DNA from: Novacetimonas pomaceti
Lineage (GTDB): Bacteria; Pseudomonadota; Alphaproteobacteria; Acetobacterales; Acetobacteraceae
DNA: 64,000 nucleotides
Assembly (NCBI RefSeq): GCF_003207955.1
Contig: NZ_NOXG01000001.1
Coordinates: forward strand, 372,001-436,000
Direction of reading: 5' to 3'
Shown: positions 19,276 to 27,678 of the stretch, piece by piece
Layout: each line of letters begins with the position of its first letter
Position numbering within the stretch: the stretch's first letter is position 1
Translations under genes and position numbers: made by a program
Notes under the pieces: model-generated
Told to the model about the DNA's origin: nothing
What the model saw: only the letters and a program-made list of their open reading frames with translations
Database searches by the model: none

Positions 19276-21294
19276 CTATCCCCGTTTCGGGCGGTTGGTC
19301 AGGGGAAGTGCGTCTTCCCGTTCATCGCGCGCGGCGTGCATGCGTCCGGCCTGTCCCTCGTCCGATGTCATTTCCTCCGTTCCATGGCGGCTGCCATGAT
19401 GCCTGCCCTCGGCCTGCTGCATGTGCGCGGTGCCCGGGTCATTGCCCGGACCCAGCGCGCGATACCCGTGCGGGACGGCGGGCCGCATCGGGATGAACAG
19501 CGAACTTTCGATCGCCTGCTGGTGGGTGGTGTCAGGGAACAGCCCCATCATCGGCGCGATGCGGGTGATGATGTGCGATGCCGTCGGTGCCGCGTTCCAC
19601 GCCGCCGTCGTCCACCCATGCGTCTGCGGCGTCGCCTTGGGGCTGTCGAGCATGACATAGACGGCATAGCGTGGCGCGTTCATCGGGAATATGCCGGTAA
19701 AGGCGGAAACGTTGACATGCTTGAGGTATCCGCCATGCGCGCCGATCTTTTCCGCCGTTCCCGTCTTGCCCCCGACGAAATAGCCGGGGGATTCCGCGCT
19801 CTTGCCCGTGCCGCCAGCCACGTCGAGGCGCAGGATCTTGCGCAGGATGGTGGAATTGGCGGCCGAAATCAGGCGTTCCGCCCCGGGGACGGGTGCCGCC
19901 GCGTCGCTGGCGTCGGGTGCGGGGCTGCCGCCCGGCGTCCGGTCCTGGTCATGCAGCAGCAGGGTGGGTTTCAGAAGGAAGCCGCCATTCGCGGTCGCCG
20001 CCGTGCCACGGACGATGGCAAGCGGCGGTTCCGCGACGCCATGGCCGAACGCGACGGTCATGACGGTCGAAATGCCCCAGTTATGGGTCGATGGCACGAT
20101 CGGGCGCCCCGCTTCGGGAAGTTCGATGGGCACGCGGGAGAAAAAACCCATGTTGCGCAGCCATTCCTGCTGGCGCGCCGCCCCGGCATCCAGCGCGATA
20201 TGCGCCGCCGCCGGGTTTGAGGAATAGGCCATTACCTCCGGCAGGGAAAGCCACGTGTCGAAATGGTCGCTCTTCATGTCGGAAATGGTAAAGCGGCCGA
20301 TCTTGATCGGCACGCTCGAAAAACGGTCCCAGATATGGGCGACCCCATCCTGCAGCGCCATGGCCGTCGTCTGCAGCTTGAAGGTGGAGCCGGGTTCGTA
20401 CATGCCCGTCACCGCGCGGTTGAAGCGGGCGTCCGCCGGGGCGTGGCCGAAATCATTGGCGTCATAGTCCGGCAGGCTGACCATGGCGATGATTTCGCCA
20501 TTGCGCACGTCCATCACGATCGCGCACGCGCCGATGGCCTGGAACGTGTCCATGGCGGATTGCAGTTCGTCATGCACCACGTTCTGCACCCGCACGTCGA
20601 GCGACAGGGTCAGGGGCGCGCGATTGCTGTCGAGGCGCTTGTCGAAATACCGCTCGACGCCAGCGACGCCGTGGTCGTCGATGTCCACGCCCCCCATAAT
20701 TTGCGCCGCCACGCGCCCCATGGGGTAACGGCGGCGTTCGCCGGGTTCGAAATAGATGCCGGGAATGCCAAGGTTGTTGATCGCCAGTTCCTGCGCCGGG
20801 GAAATGTCACGCGCGACATAGACGAACTGCCGCGCCGATGAAAGGCGGCGCAGCGTTTCGGCTTCGTCAAGGCCGGGCAGCACGCGCTTGAGCTTGTGCG
20901 TCGCGTCCTGCGGGTCGATCATTTCCTGCGGATTGGCGTAAACCTGCGCCACCGGCAGGGAAATCGCGAGCGCCTGGCCATTACGATCGACAATGGAGGC
21001 GCGATGCACCTGTGGCAGGACGATGTCATTGGCGACCATCCCCTTGGGGTCGCTCTTGGGGATGGGGGGGACCTGTGGTGCGATCTGGTGCTGCTGCGGG
21101 GCCAGCGGCATGATGATCGTCGCAACGCTCAGCTTGACGCTGACGGCGCCGAACAGGACGCAGAATACGCCCGCGACCACCAGCAGGCGGGCATGCATCT
21201 TGTCCCGCGCCATGCGTACGCGCAGGCTCCCGCCGGCAGGGCGGGCGCCATCGGCATGCGCGTCATCAGGGTGTGGGCGGGGCGTATCGTTCAT
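19276..21294 (-). CDS. ftsI: Septal transpeptidase FtsI (penicillin-binding protein 3)
   Basis: 672 residues, somewhat long for FtsI. After an N-terminal cytoplasmic tail a single membrane anchor lies near 34-55 (LLVVAGVFCVLFGAVSVKLS). The PBP dimerisation region and the class B transpeptidase domain follow, with active-site STFK (EPGSTFKLQTTAMAL), SSN (MAYSSNPAAAH) and KTG (VGGKTGTAEKIG). The last 70 residues are charged and His/Arg/Glu-rich and extend past the catalytic domain. FtsI crosslinks septal peptidoglycan made by FtsW. It follows ftsL after 36 bp. Confidence 0.95.
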   Translation of the reverse strand: MNDTPRPHPDDAHADGARPAGGSLRVRMARDKMHARLLVVAGVFCVLFGAVSVKLSVATIIMPLAPQQHQIAPQVPPIPKSDPKGMVANDIVLPQVHRASIVDRNGQALAISLPVAQVYANPQEMIDPQDATHKLKRVLPGLDEAETLRRLSSARQFVYVARDISPAQELAINNLGIPGIYFEPGERRRYPMGRVAAQIMGGVDIDDHGVAGVERYFDKRLDSNRAPLTLSLDVRVQNVVHDELQSAMDTFQAIGACAIVMDVRNGEIIAMVSLPDYDANDFGHAPADARFNRAVTGMYEPGSTFKLQTTAMALQDGVAHIWDRFSSVPIKIGRFTISDMKSDHFDTWLSLPEVMAYSSNPAAAHIALDAGAARQQEWLRNMGFFSRVPIELPEAGRPIVPSTHNWGISTVMTVAFGHGVAEPPLAIVRGTAATANGGFLLKPTLLLHDQDRTPGGSPAPDASDAAAPVPGAERLISAANSTILRKILRLDVAGGTGKSAESPGYFVGGKTGTAEKIGAHGGYLKHVNVSAFTGIFPMNAPRYAVYVMLDSPKATPQTHGWTTAAWNAAPTASHIITRIAPMMGLFPDTTHQQAIESSLFIPMRPAVPHGYRALGPGNDPGTAHMQQAEGRHHGSRHGTEEMTSDEGQAGRMHAARDEREDALPLTNRPKRG

Positions 21295-21330
21295 GTCACC
21301 GACGGTATCCGGCAGCGGAGGCGACCGTCG

Positions 21331-22155
21331 TCAGTTGCTGACGGGTACGGGCGGCGGAAGGGCGGAAGTGCGGGAATTGGCAAGCGAACTGCCACCGCTG
21401 CGCACGGATGACACGGTATCGGGATGCCATGCCGCGTCGGAGACCTCATGGGCGGGATGATAGTGATAGGGCGCGACCCGGTTGCTCGCCAGCATGACAT
21501 CATGGCCCGGCGTCGCGACATGCGCCGCGCGGACAGTGGCGGGCGCATGCGACGCCGGGGCCTCGTTTTCAGCCATCACGGATGGGGCATGTTCCACTGC
21601 ATGCGACGGGGCGCGGTCGGGGAGGGCATGCGCGGCTTCATGCTCCGGCCGGTCGGGGTGCTGCGCGACGGTTTCCACGCGCGGCGTCGTGGCATGCCGG
21701 ACGGGGGCAGGCACCGTCGGCGCATGCGGCATCACGGCCTGAGCCAGTATCACGGGCGCATGCGCGTGCTGCGTCGCGCCCTCCGCCGCTGCGGCGGTCA
21801 CATGGTCGGCGGCAAGCGAGACGCCCATTTCCGCGCGCGGGTTGACCGGGGCGACCGGGGCCGCGCCGACGGGCGGCAGATGCCCGCTCAGGTTCGCAAG
21901 CTGCACGAACTGCGTCGGGGCCACGGGATGCAGCGCGGGGGCATAGCGTTCCGCCAGGACATGCAGCCGGTCCGGCTGGTTCAGCATGGTCCATTCGGCC
22001 CGCAGCATGGCGGTCTGGTCGCGCGTGCGTTCGGTCTGGACCACGATCTGCGCGATTTTCTGGTCCAGGGCGGAGGTCTGCTGCTTCTTGGTGTACAGGA
22101 ACAGCCCGGACACCGCCGCCATGACAGCACAGAAGAGCGTGATGAGCCGGGTCAT
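21331..22155 (-). CDS. ftsL: FtsL-like divisome protein with a long His/Ala/Pro-rich periplasmic tail
   Basis: 274 residues from the ATG at 22155, which overlaps the rsmH stop by 4 bases. Residues 1-110 fit FtsL: short cytoplasmic start, membrane segment (ITLFCAVMAAVSGLFLY), a heptad-like coiled coil through ALDQKIAQIVVQTERTRDQT, and LNQPDRLHVLAERYAPALHP. Position between rsmH and ftsI is the standard ftsL locus. The remaining 160 residues are unusual: low-complexity Ala/Pro with 17 histidines. FtsL is normally 90-130 residues. With FtsB and FtsQ it activates FtsWI. I am confident of the family by position, less so of the tail's role. Confidence 0.85.
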   Translation of the reverse strand: MTRLITLFCAVMAAVSGLFLYTKKQQTSALDQKIAQIVVQTERTRDQTAMLRAEWTMLNQPDRLHVLAERYAPALHPVAPTQFVQLANLSGHLPPVGAAPVAPVNPRAEMGVSLAADHVTAAAAEGATQHAHAPVILAQAVMPHAPTVPAPVRHATTPRVETVAQHPDRPEHEAAHALPDRAPSHAVEHAPSVMAENEAPASHAPATVRAAHVATPGHDVMLASNRVAPYHYHPAHEVSDAAWHPDTVSSVRSGGSSLANSRTSALPPPVPVSN

Positions 22156-23162
22156 TGCTGTTGTTCCATTTCTTCTGTGGTTGGGAAGGGCGCGACACGT
22201 TCCACCGTCCGCAGCCGCGCGCTGCGCGCGCGCGGGTTGTGGCGGCATTCCGCATCCGACGGCCGGATGGCCTTGTTCCTGACAAGGCGGAAGGACGGGC
22301 GGTCCGCGCGCTGCATCATCGCGCCGGGATCGTGGCGGGACGGGGCGGGCACGCGGCCCGATGCGCGGTTCATCGCCAGCTTGACCAGGCGGTCTTCCAG
22401 CGAATGGAACGACACCGTCACCAGCCGGCCGCCGGGGGCCAGCAGCGCCAGCGCCTGATCCAGCCCGCGTTCGATCTGTCCCAGTTCGTCATTGACGTAA
22501 ATGCGCAGGCCCTGGAACGTGCGCGTGGCCGGGTCAATGCCGGAACGGTCGGCCCTGACGACCGAGCGCACGATTTCCGCCAGACGGAGCGTCGTTGTGA
22601 TCGGGGCTTCGGCGCGCGCGGCCACGATGGCGCGCGCAACCCGGCGCGACATCCGTTCCTCGCCATAGGCATAGATGATGTCGGCCAGCTCGCTTTCCTG
22701 ATAGCGGTTGACAATGTCGGCCGCCGTCGGCCCTTCGTCGCCCATGCGCATGTCCAGCGGGCCATCCATGCGGAATGAAAAGCCACGCTCGGCCTGGTCG
22801 ATCTGGTAAGAGGACACGCCAAGGTCCAGCACGACGCCGTCAAGCGCGTGTATGTCGCGCGCCGCCAGCAGGGCGGCCATGTCGCCGAACCCACCCTTGA
22901 TCATGCGCAGGCGGGAATGCCCGTCCCCGCCGGGGAAGGCAGGGGCCAGCGCATCGCCCCGTGCGATGGCGGCAGGGTCGCGGTCGATGGCCCACAGGGT
23001 ACAGTCCGCGGCCGACAGGATGGCGCGGGCATAGCCGCCGCCGCCGAACGTGCCGTCCAGATAGGTCGCGCCATCACGCGGGGAAAGGTCGTGCAGGACC
23101 TCCGCCAGCATGACCGGGACATGGCCCTCATCGGCCGCGAAGGGCGTGGTCATCGTGGTCAT
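22152..23162 (-). CDS. rsmH: 16S rRNA m4C1402 methyltransferase RsmH
   Basis: 336 residues. RsmH (MraW) methylates N4 of C1402 in the decoding centre of 16S rRNA using S-adenosylmethionine. Motifs: HVPVMLAEVLHDLSPRDG, the SAM loop YLDGTFGGGGYARAIL, DGVVLDLGVSSYQIDQAERG (catalytic region), then GFSFRMDGPLDMRM and VSFHSLEDRLVK. It overlaps mraZ and ftsL by 4 bases each, the standard second position in dcw clusters. Confidence 0.97.
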   Translation of the reverse strand: MTTMTTPFAADEGHVPVMLAEVLHDLSPRDGATYLDGTFGGGGYARAILSAADCTLWAIDRDPAAIARGDALAPAFPGGDGHSRLRMIKGGFGDMAALLAARDIHALDGVVLDLGVSSYQIDQAERGFSFRMDGPLDMRMGDEGPTAADIVNRYQESELADIIYAYGEERMSRRVARAIVAARAEAPITTTLRLAEIVRSVVRADRSGIDPATRTFQGLRIYVNDELGQIERGLDQALALLAPGGRLVTVSFHSLEDRLVKLAMNRASGRVPAPSRHDPGAMMQRADRPSFRLVRNKAIRPSDAECRHNPRARSARLRTVERVAPFPTTEEMEQQQ

Positions 23163-23659
23163 GCCGATCCCTCCGCGGGTGACGCGGCCGTCTTGCCTGA
23201 GGTAAGGCGCCGCGCGCGCTGGCGTGCCTCTTCGCGGCGACGGGTCGCGGCGTCGGGATCCCAGACCTGAAAGATGCGACCCAGTCCCATGAACGTCACC
23301 TGTTCCGTCAGGCCCGCATGCGCGCGCAGTGTCTCGGGCAGGAGGATCCGCCCTTCCTTGTCGGCGTCGATGGGATAGGCGTCGGCGTAAAGCGCGGTGG
23401 CGAGGTCGTCATGGTCTTCCGAAAAGATGTCCACCTCGTCCAGCGGGCGGGCCAGCGCGGAAAAGGCGGCGCTGGGCCATGCCTCCAGGCAGGGATGCAG
23501 GTGGGAAGGGCGCATGATGACAAGCGGTTCGCCCGCGCGGGCCAGGGTGCGCAGGGCGGTGCGGAAGGCCGACGGGATGGAAACCCGCCCCTTGGCATCC
23601 AGTCGGTTCTGATGCGTGCCAAGGAATACACTCACGCTGTGCGATGCCCTCCCTGGCAT
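23159..23659 (-). CDS. mraZ: Transcriptional regulator MraZ
   Basis: 166 residues with two AbrB-like halves: FLGTHQNRLDAKGRVSIPSA near the start and a second, AYPIDADKEGRILLPETLRA, in the middle. MraZ forms ring-shaped oligomers and represses the dcw promoter in E. coli. The true start may be a few codons after the ATG at 23659, since the family usually begins close to FLGTHQN. The C-terminal 25 residues are basic, then Ala/Ser-rich. The first gene of the cluster, it is preceded by four TGGG repeats that are its likely operator. Confidence 0.95.
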   Translation of the reverse strand: MPGRASHSVSVFLGTHQNRLDAKGRVSIPSAFRTALRTLARAGEPLVIMRPSHLHPCLEAWPSAAFSALARPLDEVDIFSEDHDDLATALYADAYPIDADKEGRILLPETLRAHAGLTEQVTFMGLGRIFQVWDPDAATRRREEARQRARRLTSGKTAASPAEGSA

Positions 23660-23724
23660 GAATTACAGAAGGTCCGGAACTCTGCCCCCGTGCGGGTGAA
23701 GGTGACTCCTTCACTCATCTTCAC

Positions 23725-23758
23725 TGGGTCTGTGTGGGATATCATGGGATTTCATGGG
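23725..23758 (+). promoter_or_regulatory. Putative MraZ boxes: four TGGG repeats at exact 10-bp spacing
   Basis: TGGG occurs at 23725-23728, 23735-23738, 23745-23748 and 23755-23758, that is TGGGN separated by 5 bases four times in a row on the plus strand (antisense to mraZ). E. coli MraZ is known to bind three TGGGN repeats with 5-base spacers in front of mraZ, so this is a strong operator candidate. The copy number here is four. The repeats end 66 bp from the mraZ start. Confidence 0.8.
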
Positions 23759-23765
23759 CGGTCAA
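23736..23765 (-). promoter_or_regulatory. Possible sigma-70-type promoter for the dcw operon
   Basis: On the minus strand TTGACC (23765-23760) and TATCCC (23741-23736) are separated by 18 bases. The -35 is good and the -10 is poor. The MraZ repeats overlie the spacer and -10, which would explain repression by occlusion. This is inference from pattern only. Confidence 0.35.
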
Positions 23766-23915
23766 TTAAAGATATCCAAAAGTTGGCGGAAAACCGCTAT
23801 TGTTCAACGCCGGGGGGCGTAATGGCAGGTAAAGAGGAATATATCCCGCGCATCAGGACCATAATCGTATCCAATCAATGAATGTTTATGTTTTGTTCTT
23901 CATGGTGGATACTTA

Positions 23916-23943
23916 CGCGCCGTCGTTGCCGCGATCCGGCGCG
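23916..23943 (-). terminator. GC-rich hairpin downstream of RNase P RNA
   Basis: CGCGCCG and CGGCGCG form a 7-bp stem with a 14-base loop about 22 bases beyond the rnpB 3' end. There is no U-run after it, so it may be a processing or weak termination structure separating rnpB from the mraZ promoter. Confidence 0.35.
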
Positions 23944-23965
23944 GGGCGGGTATTGCAGGCGTGAA

Positions 23966-24402
23966 GGGATGCCAGACGGTCTGTAAGCCGGGTTCTGTCC
24001 GTTCCCGCAGGGGGAACGGGACGACCATTCCTCTGGGACGTGGCTTGCGACACGCCTCACGCGACCAACCCGAACGACGGGGCGGAAGGCCCCTGACGGC
24101 GCGAAACGGATTTCGCCCGCCTGTCGTTCCTATTCGGTCTTGCTCCCGGTGGGGTTTGCCCTGCCGCCCATGTTGCCATGCGCGCGGTGCGCTCTTGCCG
24201 CACCGTTTCACCCTTGCCCCCAACCCGGCGTCACGTCCGATGGACGCGACATGGGCCGTGGGGGCGGTCTGTTTTCTGTGGCACTGTCCCTGGGGTCGCC
24301 CCCGCCGGCCGTTAGCCGGCACCGTTCTTCCGTGGAGCCCGGACTTTCCTCCATCGCTGCGCGGATGCGCACCAACAGCGGTCGTCCGACCGTCTGGCAT
24401 GC
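23966..24402 (-). ncRNA. rnpB: RNase P RNA (M1 RNA)
   Basis: About 435 nt; catalytic RNA that trims tRNA 5' leaders. The 5' conserved segment GAGGAAAGTCCGGGCTCC is read on the minus strand around 24336-24353, and the 3' hallmark ACAGAACCCGGCTTA at about 23984-23998. The ends pair as helix P1: ATGCCAGACGGTC (24400-24388) with GACCGTCTGGCAT (23981-23969), a perfect 13-bp stem that sets the boundaries to within a few bases. Several open frames cross this region on both strands and should be ignored. It reads toward mraZ, whose start is about 300 bp further on. Confidence 0.96.
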
Positions 24403-24486
24403 GGAAACTGGCGGTGCATGCGATGCGCGTCAAGGGCTAAAGCCTTGGGACGCGAAAACTTATGATCAGTCAGGAAAGGCGCACAG

Positions 24487-25464
24487 GTGTCAGCATCCGA
24501 TGTCCCGGCGTCCGCATGCCACGCGGGCGGACGTCCGCCGGGGCTTTTTACACGTCTCTTCCTGCTGGGGATCAGGCTGCGGTCCTCCAGCAAAAAGCAT
24601 GTTCCCCATACGCTGGAGGATATCCGCAGGCGCTTTGACCGGCCCTGCTTTCCCAAATGGCTGTCCAGCCTGCAGGTCCGTCGCGTGATCGACATGCGGG
24701 TGCCCGGCGCGACCGAACTGCGTCCTGCGCGGTTGTACATCCCATATGGTGAAGTACGCGGCGTGGTCCTGTTCATGCACGGGGGCGGGTATGTGCATTG
24801 CGGGCTGAATTCGCATCACGGGATCTGCTGCCGCCTTGCGCGGCAGTCGGGGGCGGCCGTGCTGTCGTTCGATTACCGCCTGGCGCCGGAAAACAAATTC
24901 CCGGCGGCGGTGGATGACTGCTGGGCCGCGCTGAACTGGCTCAGGGGTGAGGCCTGGCGCTGGGGTGGCGCCATCGCGGTGGCGGGCGACAGCGCGGGCG
25001 GCACGCTGGCCGCCGTCATCAGCCAGATGAACCGCGACCACGGCCATCCCCCCCTTGCCATGCAGCTGCTCTATTACCCGTCGCTGTATGGGGAAAAGGC
25101 CGTCCCGTCGCGCGATGCCTATGCAAGCGGCTACATCCTGAGCACGCGGGTGATGGAATGGTATGCGGAGGAGTATATCCGTGACCCGAAGGACCTTTGC
25201 GATCCACGTCTGGCGCCCATTTTCGCGGCGTCGCTCGCCAACCTGCCGCCTGCCGTCATCGGGCTTGCGCAGTGCGATCCCTTGCATGACGAGGGGACCG
25301 GATACGCGGCGGCGATGCAGAAGGCGGGGTCGGAGGCCGTGACCCGCACGTGGCGCGGCACGGTGCACGGGTTCCTCAATTTCTACGCCTTCCTGCCCGG
25401 TGGCAAATCCGCCATCCGTTACGGCGCGCACAGGCTGCGGGCGGCCTTTGCCCGAAAGTCCTGA
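24487..25464 (+). CDS. Alpha/beta hydrolase of the hormone-sensitive lipase family
   Basis: 325 residues, GTG start with a good ribosome binding site (GGAAAGG ending 8 bases before). The HSL-family (family IV esterase) oxyanion motif MHGGGYVHCG, the nucleophile elbow GDSAGG and FDYRLAPENKFPAAVDDC are all present. The catalytic aspartate is probably in AQCDPLHDEG and the histidine in GTVHGFLNF. There is no signal peptide that I can see, so a cytoplasmic carboxylesterase acting on short-chain esters is likely; the substrate cannot be told. It is monocistronic, pointing away from rnpB and converging on the next gene. Confidence 0.9.
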   Translation: MSASDVPASACHAGGRPPGLFTRLFLLGIRLRSSSKKHVPHTLEDIRRRFDRPCFPKWLSSLQVRRVIDMRVPGATELRPARLYIPYGEVRGVVLFMHGGGYVHCGLNSHHGICCRLARQSGAAVLSFDYRLAPENKFPAAVDDCWAALNWLRGEAWRWGGAIAVAGDSAGGTLAAVISQMNRDHGHPPLAMQLLYYPSLYGEKAVPSRDAYASGYILSTRVMEWYAEEYIRDPKDLCDPRLAPIFAASLANLPPAVIGLAQCDPLHDEGTGYAAAMQKAGSEAVTRTWRGTVHGFLNFYAFLPGGKSAIRYGAHRLRAAFARKS

Positions 25465-25501
25465 TAAAAGATAAAGGCCCTGATATCGGGACGCGGCATC
25501 C

Positions 25502-25945
25502 TCAGCGCGGCATGGCGTGGAAGACGCCGGGGGTCTGCCAGTCGGTCTGAACACTCTGCGACAGCCGGTCCACCTTGAGGGTGAAAAGGCGTGGCAGGGT
25601 GTTGCGATCGCCGGGGCATGACCCCGAATGGCGTTCCATGACATCCAGCTTGGTCGCGTCGGGCGGGTCGTTGCCGTTCAGCACGAACAGCAGGCAGTCC
25701 TTGCGGTCGTGCGTCATGCCGTTATGCGTCACGACCGTGCGGAAATGTTCGACAAGGGCGGTGTTGTCGAACCAGCTGACCTTGGAAAATGTCAGCCGGT
25801 CTGCCGCCTGGTCCAGCCATCCCATGCGCGCGACCACAAAGGCCAGCAGGGCCATCGGGATCACCATAAGCACCCGGCGGATGATCCGCTGGCGGATCGT
25901 CATGGGCGCGCGGGAACGACCGGAAAGGCGGGGGGGGACGGCCAT
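25502..25945 (-). CDS. Membrane-anchored hypothetical protein downstream of zwf
   Basis: 147 residues, family not recognised. A basic start (RIIRR) precedes one hydrophobic segment, VLMVIPMALLAFVVARMGWL, then a soluble region with two cysteines (RKDCLLFVLNGNDPP and SGSCPGDRNTLPR) that would lie in the periplasm if the positive-inside rule holds. An alternative start at 25903 gives a shorter N-terminus. It begins 3 bases after the zwf stop, so it is cotranscribed with zwf. No function can be assigned. Confidence 0.7.
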   Translation of the reverse strand: MAVPPRLSGRSRAPMTIRQRIIRRVLMVIPMALLAFVVARMGWLDQAADRLTFSKVSWFDNTALVEHFRTVVTHNGMTHDRKDCLLFVLNGNDPPDATKLDVMERHSGSCPGDRNTLPRLFTLKVDRLSQSVQTDWQTPGVFHAMPR

Positions 25946-25948
25946 GCG

Positions 25949-27427
25949 TTATTTCATGTCCTCGTGCCACAGGTGACCCGACTGCGCCAGCAGGTTGCGC
26001 GCGCCTTCGGGGCCCCATGTCCCGGCGGGATAGGGTTCCAGCGGGGCCTCGTTCTTGCTCCAGCCCTGCAGGATGGGGTCGATCCATTTCCATGCGGCCT
26101 CCACCTCGTCGCGGCGGATGAACAGGATCGGGTCGCCACGCACCACGTCAAGCAGCAGGCGTTCGTAGGAATCGGGATAGCGGATGTTGAACGCCTTCTC
26201 GAACTCGATGTTGATGTCCGCCTCGCGCAGGGTCAGGCTGTCGGTCGGGGTCGGGTCCTTGGTGGATACCGACAGCATCACCCCCTCGTCAGGCTGGATG
26301 CGGATGATGAGCCGGTTGGGCGCGGGCCTGTTGGTGAAGATCGTCCATGGCGCGGCCTTGAACTGTATCACGACCTCGCTGCACTTTTCCGCCATCCGCT
26401 TGCCCGAGCGCAGGTAGAAGGGCACGTTCCCCCACCGCCATGACAGGATTTCGGTCTTCAGCGCGACAAAGGTTTCCGTCTCGCTGGTCACGCCTTCGCC
26501 CAGGTCCTCGACATAGCTTCCGACCGTCTGGCCGTTGATCTTGCCGCGCATATACTGCCCGCGCGAGGTATAGATCGCGACCTCCGACGGTTCGATCGGC
26601 TTGAGGGCGTGCAGCACCTTGAGCTTTTCGTTGCGCACGCTGTCGGCGTCGAGCGAGACGGGCGGATCCATCGCCACCAGGCACAGGACCTGCAGCAGGT
26701 GGTTCTGGATCATGTCGCGCAGGGCGCCGGACTTGTCATAATACGCGCCGCGTCCCTCCACGCCCACGGTCTCCGCGGCCGTGATCTGGACATAGTCGAT
26801 GGCGTCGCTGGTCCACAGCCGTTCGAACACGGGATTGGCGAACCGCAGCGCGATCAGGTTCTGGACCGTTTCCTTGCCCAGGTAATGGTCGATGCGGAAG
26901 ATATGGTTTTCGGGGAAATGCTGCCCCACGCTGTCATTGATGGCATTGGCGCTCTGCAGGTCGGTGCCGATCGGCTTTTCCAGGACCACGCGCGACTGGT
27001 CGGTGATCAGGCCATGCTTGCTCAGGTTCTCGCAGATCTGTCCATAAAGCGCGGGGGAGGTCGCCAGGTAATAGACCCGGATGCGGCTGTCGGGCTTCGT
27101 GTCCAGCAGCGTTTTCAGGTCGGACCAGTGGCTCTGGACTTCCGCGCCGTTGAGGCTGACGTAATACAGCAGGTCGATGAAGCGCGCGACGGTGCTGGCC
27201 TCCAGCGCGTCTGCTGCGACATGGTCGTGCAGGGCCTGCTTCGCGCGGCCCTGGTATTCCTCCCGCGACAGGGGGGAGCGCGCCGTGGCGATGATGCGCG
27301 CGTCATCGGGGATCTGTCCGTCGCGGAAACGGTAATACAGCGCAGGCAGCAGCTTGCGCATGGTCAGGTCGCCCGTTCCACCGAATACGATGTAGTCGAA
27401 CGTGTCGACGGGGGGAAGATGTGCCAT
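25949..27427 (-). CDS. zwf: Glucose-6-phosphate 1-dehydrogenase
   Basis: 492 residues from the ATG at 27427 (MAHLPPVDTFDYIVFGGTGD), matching the usual length; the frame is open further upstream, but that part lacks similarity. It oxidises glucose-6-phosphate to 6-phosphogluconolactone, feeding the oxidative pentose phosphate pathway, which is the main sugar route in acetic acid bacteria. Visible: the NADP loop FGGTGDLTMRKL, the active-site RIDHYLGKETVQNLIALRFAN region (HYLGK), and EKPIGTDLQSA. Coupled to the small membrane protein behind it. Confidence 0.96.
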   Translation of the reverse strand: MAHLPPVDTFDYIVFGGTGDLTMRKLLPALYYRFRDGQIPDDARIIATARSPLSREEYQGRAKQALHDHVAADALEASTVARFIDLLYYVSLNGAEVQSHWSDLKTLLDTKPDSRIRVYYLATSPALYGQICENLSKHGLITDQSRVVLEKPIGTDLQSANAINDSVGQHFPENHIFRIDHYLGKETVQNLIALRFANPVFERLWTSDAIDYVQITAAETVGVEGRGAYYDKSGALRDMIQNHLLQVLCLVAMDPPVSLDADSVRNEKLKVLHALKPIEPSEVAIYTSRGQYMRGKINGQTVGSYVEDLGEGVTSETETFVALKTEILSWRWGNVPFYLRSGKRMAEKCSEVVIQFKAAPWTIFTNRPAPNRLIIRIQPDEGVMLSVSTKDPTPTDSLTLREADINIEFEKAFNIRYPDSYERLLLDVVRGDPILFIRRDEVEAAWKWIDPILQGWSKNEAPLEPYPAGTWGPEGARNLLAQSGHLWHEDMK

Positions 27428-27678
27428 GAAAATCGGCCTCCTGCCTGGTTCTGTTTCTAGCCCCGTATTGCGCATGCGTGGCACGCCGGCGACACGGATG
27501 GGCCGATACCAACGGTCACGACCGATTAGGGCCGCCTTCCGGAGCATGTCAAGCTGGCATTGACCCGCGTCCGCCATCGCGATAAGCCCGCCGTTCGAAT
27601 GCGTCATCCACGTTGCATGCCCGTGCGCGGCATGGCGGGGTATCGCGCCCCAGTTCACTATATCCGGAGGCAGCAGGC

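Noticed and set aside
23961..24688. Open frames of 154-182 codons on both strands across 24.0-24.8 kb
   Set aside because: The region holds RNase P RNA, with conserved 5' and 3' motifs and a perfect P1 helix, and the start of the esterase gene.
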